From Burkholderiaceae bacterium (GTDB lineage: Bacteria; Pseudomonadota; Gammaproteobacteria; Burkholderiales; Burkholderiaceae_C): DNA of 56,688 nt. Shown here one piece after another: positions 7,211-16,978 of the stretch. Positions within the stretch are counted from its first letter, which is position 1. Each line of letters begins with the position of its first letter. Under the pieces are notes generated by a model, which saw nothing but the letters and a program-made list of their open reading frames with translations, did not search any database and was not told the DNA's origin. The translations under genes were made by a program, and so were the position numbers. The DNA is taken from assembly GCA_031253795.1 (NCBI GenBank), contig JAIRVR010000070.1:1-56688 (forward strand). Reading direction: 5' to 3'.

Positions 7211-10200
7211 TCAACGTGCAAGCACGGGAGCCAGGGCCTTGCCGGTATGGGTCCCGGCCCGCACCAGATCCTCGGGCGTGCCGGCGGCGACGATGCGGCC
7301 GCCCTCCTTGCCGCCTTCGGGGCCGAGGTCGATGATCCAGTCGGCCTCGGCGATCACGTCCAGGTCGTGCTCGATGACCACCACGCTGTGGCCTGCGTCC
7401 ACCAGGCGGTGCAGCACGCGGATCAGCTTGTCCACGTCCGACATGTGCAGGCCCACCGTGGGCTCGTCCAGCACATACAGGGTATGCGGCGCCCTGTTGC
7501 CGCGCCGGCCCACCTCGTCGCGCACCTTGGTCAGTTCGGTCACCAGCTTGATGCGCTGGGCCTCGCCGCCCGACAGCGTGGGCGAGGGCTGGCCCAGGGT
7601 CAGGTAGCCCAGGCCCACGTCCTTGAGCAGTTGCAGCGGATGGGCGATGCTGGGCATGCTGGCGAAGAACTCCACGGCCTCGTCCACCTCCATCTGCAAC
7701 ACGTCGCCGATGCTCTTGCCGCGCCAGGTGACGGCCAGGGTCTCGGGGTTGAAGCGCGCGCCGTGGCAGACCTCGCAGGGCACCTTCACATCGGGCAGAA
7801 AGCTCATTTCGATGGTGCGCATGCCCTGGCCTTCGCAGGCCGGGCAGCGGCCCTCGCCGGTGTTGAACGAGAAGCGGCCGGCCGCGTAGCCGCGCGCCTT
7901 GGCCTCCAGCGTTTCGGCATAGAGCTTGCGGATGGTGTCCCAGAAGCCGATGTAGGTGGCCGGGCAGCTGCGCGGCGTCTTGCCGATGGGGGTCTGGTCG
8001 ACTTCAAGAACGCGGTCTATGCCCTCGAAGCCCTGCAGGCCCTTGCAGCCGGCCAGCGGTGGCGCCTTGCCTGCGTCCATGGCATCACGCCCGGCCTTCG
8101 TGGCACGCTGGACCACCCAGGCCGCCACATTGGCCAGCATCACATCGCGCGCCAGCGTGGACTTGCCCGAGCCGCTGACGCCCGTGACGGCCACCAGGCG
8201 CTTGAGCGGCACGCGCGCATCCACGTTCTGCAGATTGTGCAGCTGGGCGCCACGCACCGTGAGCCAGGCCAGGGCATCCGTGGCCGTCTCGGCCTCGCCG
8301 GCCACGGGTGGGGGCACGGCCTTCCTGCGCGACTTCACGGCCTTGGCCGGGATCGGCTCCGCGACCGGCGCAGGCGGCAGGGCGGCCGCGGCGGATGGCG
8401 GGGGCTGGCCCTCGCCCACCCAGCGGCGCGGCTGGAAGGGATGCCGCATGGCATGCAGCAGATAGCGACCCGTGATGGAGTCCTCGGCCGCCATGATGTC
8501 GGCCGGTGAGCCCTGGGCCACGAGGCGGCCACCGCGTACGCCCGCGCTGGGGCCTATGTCGATGATGTGGTCGGCACGCCGTATGGTGTCCTCGTCATGC
8601 TCGACCACGACCAGGGTGTTGCCCTTGTCGCCCAGCTTGTGCAGTGCGTTGAGCAGGATGTGGTTGTCGCGCGCGTGCAGGCCGATGGTGGGCTCGTCCA
8701 GCACATAGCACACGCCCTGCAGGTTGCTGCCCAGCTGAGCTGCCAGCCGTATGCGCTGGGCCTCGCCGCCCGACAGGGTGGGTGCGCCGCGGTCCAGCGT
8801 CAGATAGCCCAGGCCCACCTCCTCGAGGAATTCAAGGCGGCTCTGGATTTCGGGGATCAGGTCGCGCGCGATGTCGGCCTCGCGGCCGGACAGGGCCAGT
8901 GCCTGCACCCAGCGCCGCACGTCGCTGACCGACAGCTGGGCGATCTCGGCAATGCCCACGCCGTGGAAGCGCACGGCACGCGCCGTGGGATTCAGGCGCG
9001 TGCCCTGGCAGCTGGGGCAGACCACCTCGGCCAGGTCCTCGATTTCCTGGCCCTCGAACTTGACCTCGCGGCCGCGGTTGTCATCGGCCATCTGCGTGTC
9101 GTCATAGACCTTGCGCTGGTCCTTGGTCAGCTTGACGCCCGTGCCCACGCAGTCGGGGCACCAGCCGTGCTTGCTGTTGTAGGAGAACAGGCGGGGGTCG
9201 AGCTCGGCGTAGCTGGTGGCGCAGACCGGGCAGGCGCGCTGGGTGGAAAAGACCTGCAGCCGGCCAATGCCCGCCGTGCTCTGGCCGCCGGCCATGGCAT
9301 CGGCCAGGTTGTCCAGGCCCGACAGCACATGCAGCACGCCCTTGCCGATCTCCAGCGCCTGGGCCAGGTGGGCGCGCAGCGCGCGCTCCTCGGAGGCCGT
9401 GACCGTGACGCTGGCCACGGGCAGTTCGATGGTGTGCTCCTTGAAGCGGTCGATGCGCGGAAAGCCCGTAGTCGGCAGGAACTCGCCGTCCACGCGCAAA
9501 TGCGTGTAGCCGCGCGGTCGAGCCCAGTCGGCCAGCTCGGTGTAGACGCCCTTGCGATGGACCACCAGGGGCGCCAGCAGGCCTATGGTCTGTCCGCGGA
9601 ACTGCGTGAGCAGCTGGGCGGCAATGCTTTCAGGCGTCTGCGGCTGCACGGCGGCGCCATCGTGGATGCAGTGCTGCACGCCGAGCTTGACGTAGAGCAG
9701 GCGCAGGAAATGCCAGACCTCGGTGGTCGTGCCCACGGTGGACTTGCGGCCGCCGCGCGACAGGCGCTGCTCGATGGCCACGGTGGGGGGGATGCCATAG
9801 ACTGCATCCACCTCGGGCCGGCCCGCAGGCTGGACGATGGAGCGCGCATAGGCGTTCAACGACTCCAGGTAGCGGCGCTGGCCTTCGTTGAACAGGATGT
9901 CGAAGGCCAGCGTGGACTTGCCCGAGCCCGATACCCCGGTCACCACGTTGAAGCTGCCGCGCGGAATGTCCACCGACAGCTGCTTGAGGTTGTGCTCCTT
10001 GGCGTTGACGATCTCGATGGCGTTCTTGGCCACGGCCACGGACCGCGCCTTGCGCTCGCTGCGGTAGAGCATGGGCGCGACTTCGCGCACGGCTTCGCCG
10101 CCCACGCCCATGGCCAGGTCGTATTCGCGCAGGGCCTGGGCGGTGTGCGAAGCCGGCACCTGGCGCACCTCCTCGGGCGTGCCCTGGGCGACGATGGTGC

Positions 10201-13162
10201 CACCGCCGTCGCCGCCTTCGGGACCCAGGTCGATCAGCCAGTCGCTGGCACGTATCACATCGAGGTTGTGCTCGATGACGATCAGCGAATGGCCGGCCTC
10301 CAGCAGCTTGCGCAGCGCCCGCATGAGCTTGGCGATGTCGTCGAAGTGCAGGCCCGTGGTGGGCTCGTCGAACAGAAACAAGGTGCCCTTTTTGGCCAGG
10401 GCCTGGCGGGATTTGGCCTGGACCCTGGCCGCTTCGGCCAGAAAACCCGCGAGCTTCAGGCGCTGGGCCTCGCCGCCCGACAGCGTGGGCACGGGCTGGC
10501 CCAGCTTCACGTACTCCAGGCCCACATCGACGATGGGCTGCAGGGCGCGGATCACGTCGCGGTCCTGGGCGAACAGCAGTGCCGCCTCGGCGACGGTGAG
10601 TTCGAGCACATCGGCCACGTTGAGCCGGCGCGGCTGCAGCTCGCCAGCCGCGTGGCGCTCGATGGCGACTTCGAGGATTTCGGGCCGGTAGCGCGTGCCG
10701 TTGCAGTCGGGGCAGCGCAGGTAGACGTCCGAGAGGAACTGCATCTCCACATGCTCGAAGCCCGAGCCACCGCAGGTGGGGCAGCGGCCATCGCCGCTGT
10801 TGAAGCTGAACTTGGCCGCCGTGTAGCCGCGCTGGCGCGACAGCGGCGCGATGGCGAACAGCTCGCGGATGGCGTCCCAGGCGCCCACGTAGCTGACGGG
10901 ATTGGAGCGTGCCGTCTTGCCGATAGGCGACTGGTCGACGAACATCACGTCGCTCAGATGGTCGGCGCCCAGCAGGCGGTCGAAGGCGCCGGCCGCGTCC
11001 GTGGGCTTGCCGAAATGGCGCATCAGCGCGGGCACCAGCACATCCTGGACCAGGGTGGACTTGCCCGAGCCGCTGACACCGGTCACCGTGACCAGGCGCT
11101 GCAGCGGGAAGTCCACGCTGATGTCGCGCAGATTGTGCTCGCGCGCTCCTTCGAGAATGAGGCGCGGCGTGGACTCGGTGACCATGCGCTTGAGGCCGAA
11201 GCCCACCTGCTTGCGGCCGCCCAGGTAGGCGCCGGTGAGCGTGTCGGCCTGGCGCAGGTCCTCGGGCGTGCCGTCGAAGACGATCTGGCCGCCGCGCGCG
11301 CCCGGGCCAGGACCCATGTCGATCATGCGGTCCGCCGCGAACATCACGGCTGGATCATGCTCGACCACGACCAGGGTGTTGCCCGCGTCGCGCAGCCTCT
11401 GCATGGCCTCGGTGATGCGCTCCATGTCGCGCGGATGCAGGCCTATGCTGGGCTCGTCGAGCACGAACAAGGTGTTGACCAGGGAGGTTCCCAGGGCCGT
11501 GGTCAGGTTGATGCGCTGTACCTCGCCGCCCGACAGCGTGCGGCTTTGCCGGTCCAGGGTCAGGTAGCCTATGCCCACGTCGCACAGGTATTGCACGCGC
11601 GCCATGATTTCGGCGTGCAGCATTTTCAGGGCCTGGGCTTCGCCGTCATGGGCTGGTGCATCGGCGGCCGGCGCCAGTTGGGCGAAGAATTCGCGCAGGC
11701 GCACGATGGGCAGCTGCATCAGATCGTGCAGGCACAGGCCCGGCAACGCCTCCAGCTGGGTCCGGCTCCAGGCCACGCCTCTGGGCAGGAAGCGGCGGTA
11801 GCGCCCGCCCTCCTCGCCCGGCGGCAGCACGGCATCGGCGACCTGCCGGCTGCCCAGGCGCCACAGCAGGCTCTCGGTCTTGAGGCGTGCGCCGCCACAG
11901 GTCGGGCATTCGGTATAGCTGCGGTACTTGGACAGCAGCACCCGGATGTGCATCTTGTAGGCCTTGCTCTCCAGATATTCGAAGAAGCGCTTGATGCCGT
12001 ACCAGGTCTGGGTCCACTTGCCGTTCCAGCGCGGCGAGCCGTTGAGCACCCAGTCCTTTTGCGCATCCGTGAGCTTGGCCCAGGCCGTATCGCGCGGAAT
12101 GCCCTCGGCCTCGGCATGGCGCATCAGGTCGTCCTGGATCTCCTTCCAGGCCGGCGTCTGCACGGGCTTGATGGCCCCCGTGCGCAGCGTGAGCTTGTCA
12201 TTGGGAATGACCAGGCCCCAGTCCACACCGATCACGCGGCCGAAGCCGCGGCAGGCCTCGCAGGCGCCCACGGCGGAATTGAAGGAGAACAGCGAGGGAA
12301 TGGGCTCCTGGTAGCTCAGCCCGCTTTCAGGGCAATGCAGGCCCAGCGAAAACTTCCACAGCTGCGGCTCCACGGTCGCGGCATCGCCCGCCTCCGCCGC
12401 GGAGCCGGGCAGCACGTACACCGTCATGTGGCCGATGCCGCGCTTGAGTGCCACCTCGATGGCCTCGTAGGCGCGGGCACGCTCCACATTGCCCAGGCGA
12501 AAACGGTCGGCCACCACATCGAGCAGCTTGACCTTGAGGGGCGGCGCGGCCTTGGCCTTCTTGCCCGCAGCCACAGCCTCCACGGCCACGGCCTTCTCTG
12601 CCTCGCGCTCGGCCTGGACCTTGGTGAAGCCGCTGGCCGACAGCCATTGCTCCACCTCCTCGGCCGAGGTATTGGCAGGCAGCTCGACCGGGAAAGTGAT
12701 GGCGATGCGCGGATCGCCCGCGGCCTCGCAGCGGCGCGACAGCTCTTCCAGCACGCTGTCCGGCGTGTCGTGGCGCACCGGCATGGCCGTGTCGCGATCG
12801 AACAGCTGGGCGCCGCGCGCGAACAGCAGCTTGAGGTGGTCGTTGAGCTCGGTCATCGTGCCCACCGTCGAACGCGAGTTGCGCACGGGGTTGGTCTGGT
12901 CGATGGCGATGGCCGGCGGCACCCCCTCGACGCGATCCACCGCGGGCTTGTCCATGCGGTCCAGGAACTGGCGCGCATAGGCCGAGAAAGTCTCCACGTA
13001 GCGGCGCTGGCCTTCGGCATACAGCGTGTCGAACACCAGGCTGGACTTGCCCGAGCCGCTGGGACCCGTGACCACGGTGAGCTCGCCGGTGCGGATATCG
13101 AGGTCCAGGTTCTGGAGATTGTGCTGGCGCGCGCCGCGGATTCGAATCAGGCCCTGGGTCAT
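7211..13162 (-). CDS. uvrA: Double-length UvrA-type excinuclease ATPase (two fused UvrA units)
   Basis: A 1983-residue protein, about twice the 940-970 residues of ordinary UvrA, made of two complete UvrA-like units in tandem. Four Walker A sites are visible: GPSGSGKSS at residues 33-41 and GVSGSGKST near 697, 1077 and 1664. Each has a matching signature (TLSGGEVQR once, TLSGGEAQR three times) and Walker B ([36 protein letters not shown]). Zinc-finger cysteine pairs are mostly intact, but in unit 1 the first pair reads C-P-E-S instead of C-x2-C. A Pro/Ala-rich linker near residues 1580-1630 precedes the last ABC module. UvrA recognises DNA damage and loads UvrB; a fused double form would carry all four ATPase sites in one chain. 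The start at 13162 ([10 protein letters not shown]) matches the UvrA N-terminus; an upstream in-frame ATG at 13207 would add 15 unrelated residues. A normal uvrA probably exists elsewhere in the genome. Confidence 0.92.
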   Translation of the reverse strand: MTQGLIRIRGARQHNLQNLDLDIRTGELTVVTGPSGSGKSSLVFDTLYAEGQRRYVETFSAYARQFLDRMDKPAVDRVEGVPPAIAIDQTNPVRNSRSTVGTMTELNDHLKLLFARGAQLFDRDTAMPVRHDTPDSVLEELSRRCEAAGDPRIAITFPVELPANTSAEEVEQWLSASGFTKVQAEREAEKAVAVEAVAAGKKAKAAPPLKVKLLDVVADRFRLGNVERARAYEAIEVALKRGIGHMTVYVLPGSAAEAGDAATVEPQLWKFSLGLHCPESGLSYQEPIPSLFSFNSAVGACEACRGFGRVIGVDWGLVIPNDKLTLRTGAIKPVQTPAWKEIQDDLMRHAEAEGIPRDTAWAKLTDAQKDWVLNGSPRWNGKWTQTWYGIKRFFEYLESKAYKMHIRVLLSKYRSYTECPTCGGARLKTESLLWRLGSRQVADAVLPPGEEGGRYRRFLPRGVAWSRTQLEALPGLCLHDLMQLPIVRLREFFAQLAPAADAPAHDGEAQALKMLHAEIMARVQYLCDVGIGYLTLDRQSRTLSGGEVQRINLTTALGTSLVNTLFVLDEPSIGLHPRDMERITEAMQRLRDAGNTLVVVEHDPAVMFAADRMIDMGPGPGARGGQIVFDGTPEDLRQADTLTGAYLGGRKQVGFGLKRMVTESTPRLILEGAREHNLRDISVDFPLQRLVTVTGVSGSGKSTLVQDVLVPALMRHFGKPTDAAGAFDRLLGADHLSDVMFVDQSPIGKTARSNPVSYVGAWDAIRELFAIAPLSRQRGYTAAKFSFNSGDGRCPTCGGSGFEHVEMQFLSDVYLRCPDCNGTRYRPEILEVAIERHAAGELQPRRLNVADVLELTVAEAALLFAQDRDVIRALQPIVDVGLEYVKLGQPVPTLSGGEAQRLKLAGFLAEAARVQAKSRQALAKKGTLFLFDEPTTGLHFDDIAKLMRALRKLLEAGHSLIVIEHNLDVIRASDWLIDLGPEGGDGGGTIVAQGTPEEVRQVPASHTAQALREYDLAMGVGGEAVREVAPMLYRSERKARSVAVAKNAIEIVNAKEHNLKQLSVDIPRGSFNVVTGVSGSGKSTLAFDILFNEGQRRYLESLNAYARSIVQPAGRPEVDAVYGIPPTVAIEQRLSRGGRKSTVGTTTEVWHFLRLLYVKLGVQHCIHDGAAVQPQTPESIAAQLLTQFRGQTIGLLAPLVVHRKGVYTELADWARPRGYTHLRVDGEFLPTTGFPRIDRFKEHTIELPVASVTVTASEERALRAHLAQALEIGKGVLHVLSGLDNLADAMAGGQSTAGIGRLQVFSTQRACPVCATSYAELDPRLFSYNSKHGWCPDCVGTGVKLTKDQRKVYDDTQMADDNRGREVKFEGQEIEDLAEVVCPSCQGTRLNPTARAVRFHGVGIAEIAQLSVSDVRRWVQALALSGREADIARDLIPEIQSRLEFLEEVGLGYLTLDRGAPTLSGGEAQRIRLAAQLGSNLQGVCYVLDEPTIGLHARDNHILLNALHKLGDKGNTLVVVEHDEDTIRRADHIIDIGPSAGVRGGRLVAQGSPADIMAAEDSITGRYLLHAMRHPFQPRRWVGEGQPPPSAAAALPPAPVAEPIPAKAVKSRRKAVPPPVAGEAETATDALAWLTVRGAQLHNLQNVDARVPLKRLVAVTGVSGSGKSTLARDVMLANVAAWVVQRATKAGRDAMDAGKAPPLAGCKGLQGFEGIDRVLEVDQTPIGKTPRSCPATYIGFWDTIRKLYAETLEAKARGYAAGRFSFNTGEGRCPACEGQGMRTIEMSFLPDVKVPCEVCHGARFNPETLAVTWRGKSIGDVLQMEVDEAVEFFASMPSIAHPLQLLKDVGLGYLTLGQPSPTLSGGEAQRIKLVTELTKVRDEVGRRGNRAPHTLYVLDEPTVGLHMSDVDKLIRVLHRLVDAGHSVVVIEHDLDVIAEADWIIDLGPEGGKEGGRIVAAGTPEDLVRAGTHTGKALAPVLAR

Positions 13163-13255
13163 GGTTGGTCTGTGGTCAGTGGGAGCAGAACATTCTAGGC
13201 AGTCCATGCGACAGGCATGTGCCCTCGCACAATACCTGTATTTTCATACAGGTCA

Positions 13256-13290
13256 AAGCAAAAAAGCCCGGGAACCGGGTCCAGGGCTTT
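13256..13290 (-). terminator. Second terminator downstream of the porin
   Basis: Reading on the minus strand, stem AAAGCCC / GGGCTTT with a 14-base loop runs directly into a T-rich tract (complement of the A-run ending at 13265). It is the more distal of two tandem terminators behind the porin gene. It may also face transcripts entering from the other side, since the stem is symmetric. Confidence 0.7.
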
Positions 13291-13327
13291 GGTGTGTCGG
13301 TGGCGCGCCGGCGCGCCTCCCATGGAT

Positions 13328-13360
13328 GAAAAAGGCCCCGAACCCGGAGGTACGAGGCCT
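13328..13360 (-). terminator. First terminator downstream of the porin
   Basis: On the minus strand, stem AGGCC / GGCCT with a long G+C-rich loop is followed by five to six T residues, about 60 bases after the porin stop codon. Tandem terminators are expected behind a highly expressed outer-membrane gene. Confidence 0.65.
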
Positions 13361-13420
13361 GGTGGCAGGCATGGCCGTTGTCGGCCGCCTGCGTTGCCCG
13401 CAGCCTGCGCTGCGCGGCGA

Positions 13421-14410
13421 TCAGAAAGCGTGGCGCACGCCGATGGCGAAGGACGAGAAGTCCACGCCCTTCACGCCGGTCATGTAGTTGGCGCCGGCCT
13501 TGTTGTCCACCTTGGTGTAGTAGCCGTAGACCTTGGTGCGCTTGCTCAGGTTGTAGTTGTAGCCCAGGGTCCACTGGTTGGCACCGGAGTCGGCAATGTT
13601 GCTCCACTTGTTGGCGTGGCCCACGTTGACGTGGAATTCCGAAGCGCCCAGCGTGTACATGCCCGACAGGCGGAAGTTGTTGCGCGTGCCGCGGATTTCT
13701 TCGTCGTTGCGCTGGTAGTAGCCGCCGACCACGAACTGGCCGAAGGTGTAGGCAGCGCGGAAGGCGAACTGCTTGTCTTCGTCGAACTGGCTGTAGCCGG
13801 CGCCCAGGGCCAGGGCACCCAGGTTGTAGTTGGCAGCCAGGTCGTAGCCGTTCTTCTTCTTGGCCAGGCCGGTGGCCTTTTCGTGCATGGAGACAGCGCC
13901 TTCCACCGTCAGGCCGCCGATGTTGGGCGTGACGTAGGAGATCTTGTTGGCGGTGCCCAGGCCGCTGGCGAACCAGACGGGGTCGAAGTACAGCGCGTCC
14001 GAGGAGGTACCCGTGTCATGGTTGTGCATGCTCACGTAGTCGGCCGTGGCGAAGTACGAACCGGGGAAGAAGTTGCCCATGCGGACCGTACCGAAGTTGC
14101 CCGACAGGTTCACTTCGCTCTGGCGGCCGAAGGTCAGCGCGCCCGTGGAGGAGGAACCCAGACCGGTGTCGGAAGCGAAACCGCTTTCCAGCACGAAGCC
14201 GGCCTTCAGGCCGCCGCCCAGGTCTTCGACGCCGCGCATGCCCCAACGCGAGGAGTTGTTCTCCATCTTGTTGACGGTTTGATCACCGATCTTTTCGCGT
14301 TCCACGGTCGTGTTGATACGGCCATAAATCGTCACGCTGCTTTGCGCCATCACGGTGGTGGAACCCAGCACGGCCAGCACGGCCAGGGCAACGCGGTTCA
14401 TCTTGATCAT
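13421..14410 (-). CDS. Gram-negative general porin (trimeric beta-barrel)
   Basis: A 329-residue outer-membrane porin of the betaproteobacterial Omp32-like family. It has a signal peptide (MNRVALAVLAVLGSTTVMA), then the mature start 'QSSVTIYGRI', loop and strand motifs such as 'SSRWGMRGVEDLGGGLKAGF', the constriction-loop region 'RQSEVNLSGNFGTVRMGNFF', and a C-terminal strand ending in Phe ('FAIGVRHAF') as needed for BAM assembly. It would form water-filled trimers, usually anion-selective in this group, for uptake of small organic acids. An ATG at 14410 with GAGGAG upstream is taken as start; the in-frame ATG at 14401 is also possible. Tandem terminators follow it. Nothing in the neighbourhood fixes its substrate, though the window is rich in acid transporters. 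Confidence 0.93.
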   Translation of the reverse strand: MIKMNRVALAVLAVLGSTTVMAQSSVTIYGRINTTVEREKIGDQTVNKMENNSSRWGMRGVEDLGGGLKAGFVLESGFASDTGLGSSSTGALTFGRQSEVNLSGNFGTVRMGNFFPGSYFATADYVSMHNHDTGTSSDALYFDPVWFASGLGTANKISYVTPNIGGLTVEGAVSMHEKATGLAKKKNGYDLAANYNLGALALGAGYSQFDEDKQFAFRAAYTFGQFVVGGYYQRNDEEIRGTRNNFRLSGMYTLGASEFHVNVGHANKWSNIADSGANQWTLGYNYNLSKRTKVYGYYTKVDNKAGANYMTGVKGVDFSSFAIGVRHAF

Positions 14411-14608
14411 CTCGGCATCTCCTCGGGATTGTTGAGTGGGTGTTCTGAAAATCTCAGGGCCGACAGGGGCTCCGGATCAGTGCCATGTGCGGCTGCAGCG
14501 AATTCTAGGGGGGGGCTTGTCAAAAAATGTACGGACTGCTCTGAATTTGCGATATCTGATGCTTTGCTGCCACAGGCCTGACATGGAAAACCAGTAGAAG
14601 TCTCCATG

Positions 14609-14638
14609 AAAAAAGCCCATGGCAGCTCTGCCATGGGC
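14609..14638 (-). terminator. Terminator of the MHS-type transporter gene
   Basis: A perfect 11-bp stem GCCCATGGCAG / CTGCCATGGGC with a two-base centre, followed on the minus strand by six T residues. It lies about 45 bases after the stop codon of the transporter at 14682-16364 and separates it from the porin gene, so the porin has its own promoter in 14411-14608. Confidence 0.92.
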
Positions 14639-14681
14639 CGGTGTCAGCGGCCCGGGCGGCAAGCCGCCCGGGACAGGTCGA

Positions 14682-16364
14682 TCAGTCGTTGGCGTAGATG
14701 TCCACGTCCTTGGTCTCGGGCAGGAACAGCGTGCCGATGACGACCGTGATGGCCGCGATGATGATGGGATACCAGAGGCCGCTGTACATGTTGCCGGTCT
14801 GCGCCACGATGGCGAAGGACATGGTCGGCAGCAGGCCGCCGAACCAGCCGTTGCCGATGTGGTAGGGCAGGCTCATCGAGGTGTAGCGGATGCGCGTGGG
14901 GAACAGCTCGACCAGCATGGCCGCGATGGGTCCGTAGACCATGGTCACCAGGATGACCAGGTAGGTCAGGATGGCGACCATCATGACCTTGTTCATCTTG
15001 GCGGGATCGGCCTTGGTCGGGTAGCCATCCTCGGCCAGCACCTTGGCCACGGTCTTCTTGAACTCGGCGTCCTTGGCCTTGGCCTCCTCCGGGCTCAGTC
15101 CCTTGAGCGAGAACGAGGGAATCTCGGTGCTGCCGATGCGGATGAAGGCGGTCTTGCCGGGAGCTGCGTCCTCGGCGTCATAGCTGACCGAGCCCGCTGC
15201 CAGCACCTGCTTGGCCACGTCGCAGGAGCTGGTGAACTTCGAGGTGCCCGTGGGATTGAACTGGAACGAGCATTCCTTGGGGTCGGCGACGATGACCACC
15301 TTGTTCTTGGCCTGTGCCGCAGCCAGGTCGGGGTTGGCGGCCTCGGTGAGCGCCTTGAACACGGGGAAGTAGGTCACCACGGCCAGCACGCAGCCCAGCA
15401 TGATGATGGGCTTGCGGCCCACCCTGTCCGACAGCGAACCGAAGATCAAGAAGAAGGGTGTGCCGATGAGCAGAGCGGCCGCGATCATGAGGTTGGCGGT
15501 CACCGCATCGACCTTGAGCTGCTGCGTCAGGAAGAACAGCGCGTAGAACTGGCCCGTGTACCAGACCACGGCCTGGCCGGCCGTCAGGCCGATCAGGGCC
15601 AGGATCACGATCTTGAGGTTGCGCCACTGGCCGAAGGACTCGGACAGAGGGGCCTTGGAGACCTTGCCCTCGGCCTTCATCTTCTGGAAGGCCGGCGACT
15701 CGGACAGCGTCATGCGGATCCATACCGAGATGCCCAGCAGCACGATGGACAGCAGGAAGGGAATGCGCCAGCCCCAGTCGACGAAGGCCTGCTCGCCCAG
15801 CGTGGTGCGCACGCCCAGGATGACCAGCAGGGATAGGAACAGGCCCAGCGTGGCCGTGGTCTGGATCCACGAGGTATAGGCGCCGCGCTTGCCGTGCGGC
15901 GCGTGCTCGGCCACGTAGGTGGCGGCACCGCCGTATTCACCGCCCAGCGCCAGGCCCTGCAGCATGCGCAGGCCGATCAGGATCACGGGCGCCGCCACGC
16001 CGATGCTGGCATAGGTCGGCAGGATACCCACGATGAAGGTGGACAGGCCCATCAGCAGGATGGTCACCAGGAAGGTGTACTTGCGTCCGATCATGTCGCC
16101 CAGCCGGCCGAACACCAGGGCGCCGAAGGGTCGCACGATGAAGCCCGCGGCAAAGGCCAGCAGGGCGAAGATGAAGGCCGATCCCGCATCGAGCCCGCTG
16201 AAGAACTGCTTGGCGATGATGGCCGCCAGTGATCCGTAGAGATAGAAGTCGTACCACTCGAAAACCGTACCCAGGGATGATGCGAAGATCACCTTGCGTT
16301 CTTCCGGAGTCATGGGCCGCGGGGTCGCCTTGACCCCCGCGCCTTGCGATGCGTTGATAGCCAT
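14682..16364 (-). CDS. MFS metabolite:H+ symporter with a large periplasmic insert
   Basis: A 560-residue carrier of the MHS (ProP/ShiA/KgtP-like) family, about 110-120 residues longer than usual. The core motifs are present: 'TVFEWYDFYLYG' in helix 1, 'GRLGDMIGRK' in loop 2-3 (residues 86-95), 'GLALGGEYGGAATYVAEHAP' around residue 140, 'RGAYTSW', and the second-half copy 'GSLSDRVGRKP' at 309-319. The extra segment, about residues 338-458, falls between helices 9 and 10, which is the periplasmic side in the MFS fold. It is hydrophilic, Lys/Ala-rich and contains Cys365 and Cys381. The symporter would take up an organic acid or osmolyte with protons; the substrate is unknown. The start has GGAGACAAAC upstream. 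A strong terminator follows. Confidence 0.88.
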   Translation of the reverse strand: MAINASQGAGVKATPRPMTPEERKVIFASSLGTVFEWYDFYLYGSLAAIIAKQFFSGLDAGSAFIFALLAFAAGFIVRPFGALVFGRLGDMIGRKYTFLVTILLMGLSTFIVGILPTYASIGVAAPVILIGLRMLQGLALGGEYGGAATYVAEHAPHGKRGAYTSWIQTTATLGLFLSLLVILGVRTTLGEQAFVDWGWRIPFLLSIVLLGISVWIRMTLSESPAFQKMKAEGKVSKAPLSESFGQWRNLKIVILALIGLTAGQAVVWYTGQFYALFFLTQQLKVDAVTANLMIAAALLIGTPFFLIFGSLSDRVGRKPIIMLGCVLAVVTYFPVFKALTEAANPDLAAAQAKNKVVIVADPKECSFQFNPTGTSKFTSSCDVAKQVLAAGSVSYDAEDAAPGKTAFIRIGSTEIPSFSLKGLSPEEAKAKDAEFKKTVAKVLAEDGYPTKADPAKMNKVMMVAILTYLVILVTMVYGPIAAMLVELFPTRIRYTSMSLPYHIGNGWFGGLLPTMSFAIVAQTGNMYSGLWYPIIIAAITVVIGTLFLPETKDVDIYAND

Positions 16365-16669
16365 GTTTGTCTCCTCGATTTATTGAATGTGGAGCGGACT
16401 TGGCCGGGTCCGCCAATTCACTATCCGCTTGTCTGCTGACGCGAATCTGACTCGCACATTACAGAAATTGACGGCGAACTGAATGAATTCTTACCAACTC
16501 AGCAGCAACCCTGAGGCCGGCTTTTCCTATGTGAAAACCATGGGATAAACCCTGGGAAACCATGCTGCAGTGCGTAAGCACGCGGTCAGAAGCGCTTTCC
16601 AGAATGCGCCGCATATGCCGGAGCCCCAAGGCTTCGCGCTGGCATATACGACCTTTCAGGAGACAAACC
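16365..16669. other. 305-bp divergent intergenic region
   Basis: This gap separates the minus-strand MHS carrier from the plus-strand DUF485-actP operon and must hold promoters for both. It is more AT-rich than its surroundings. A weak sigma70-like pair for the actP side is TTGACG at 16468-16473 and TTACCA at 16491-16496 with a 17-base spacer. Around 16535-16565 a short phrase of the type AAACCATGGGA recurs imperfectly three times. A strong ribosome site (CAGGAGA) precedes the DUF485 start. I see no gene here. Confidence 0.35.
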
Positions 16670-16978
16670 ATGACCGATCCGGTGGTAGACAAAATACAGC
16701 GCCATCCCAAATACCAGGAGCTGCGTTCCAAGCGCAATCGCCTGGGCCTTTTTCTGACCCTGCTGATGCTGGTCGTCTATTACGGCTATATCGCGCTGAT
16801 CGCTTTCGACAAATCCTTCCTCGCCCAGCCCATAGGCGCCGGCGTGACGTCGCTGGGCATTCCGATTGCCGTGGGCGTGATTATTTTCTCGGTCATCGTG
16901 ACCGGCCTGTACGTGCGCCGTGCCAATGGTGAATACGACCGCCTGACCCGGGACATCCTGAAGGACGCAGCGAAATGA
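16670..16978 (+). CDS. DUF485 membrane protein, ActP partner
   Basis: A 102-residue inner-membrane protein of the DUF485 (YjcH) family. The typical N-terminus '[18 protein letters not shown]' is followed by two transmembrane helices (about residues 27-48 and 60-83) and a short charged tail '[12 protein letters not shown]'. In Escherichia coli and Pseudomonas the homologous gene precedes the acetate permease gene actP, and that order is kept here with a 4-base ATGA overlap, implying translational coupling. Its exact role is not established; it is probably an accessory subunit of the symporter. The ATG at 16670 has an excellent Shine-Dalgarno (CAGGAGACAAACC); longer upstream readings lack one. 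Confidence 0.93.
   Translation: MTDPVVDKIQRHPKYQELRSKRNRLGLFLTLLMLVVYYGYIALIAFDKSFLAQPIGAGVTSLGIPIAVGVIIFSVIVTGLYVRRANGEYDRLTRDILKDAAK

Noticed and set aside
8567-13198. A 1543-codon open frame antisense to uvrA
   Set aside because: It lies opposite a gene with unmistakable UvrA motifs. Its product is His/Gln/Ala/Gly/Arg-rich low-complexity sequence, the usual antisense shadow of GC-rich codons with no family features.
14502-14523. TTGACA and TAGAAT hexamers upstream of the porin on the minus strand
   Set aside because: They match sigma70 consensus well but are only ten bases apart, too close to form a promoter.
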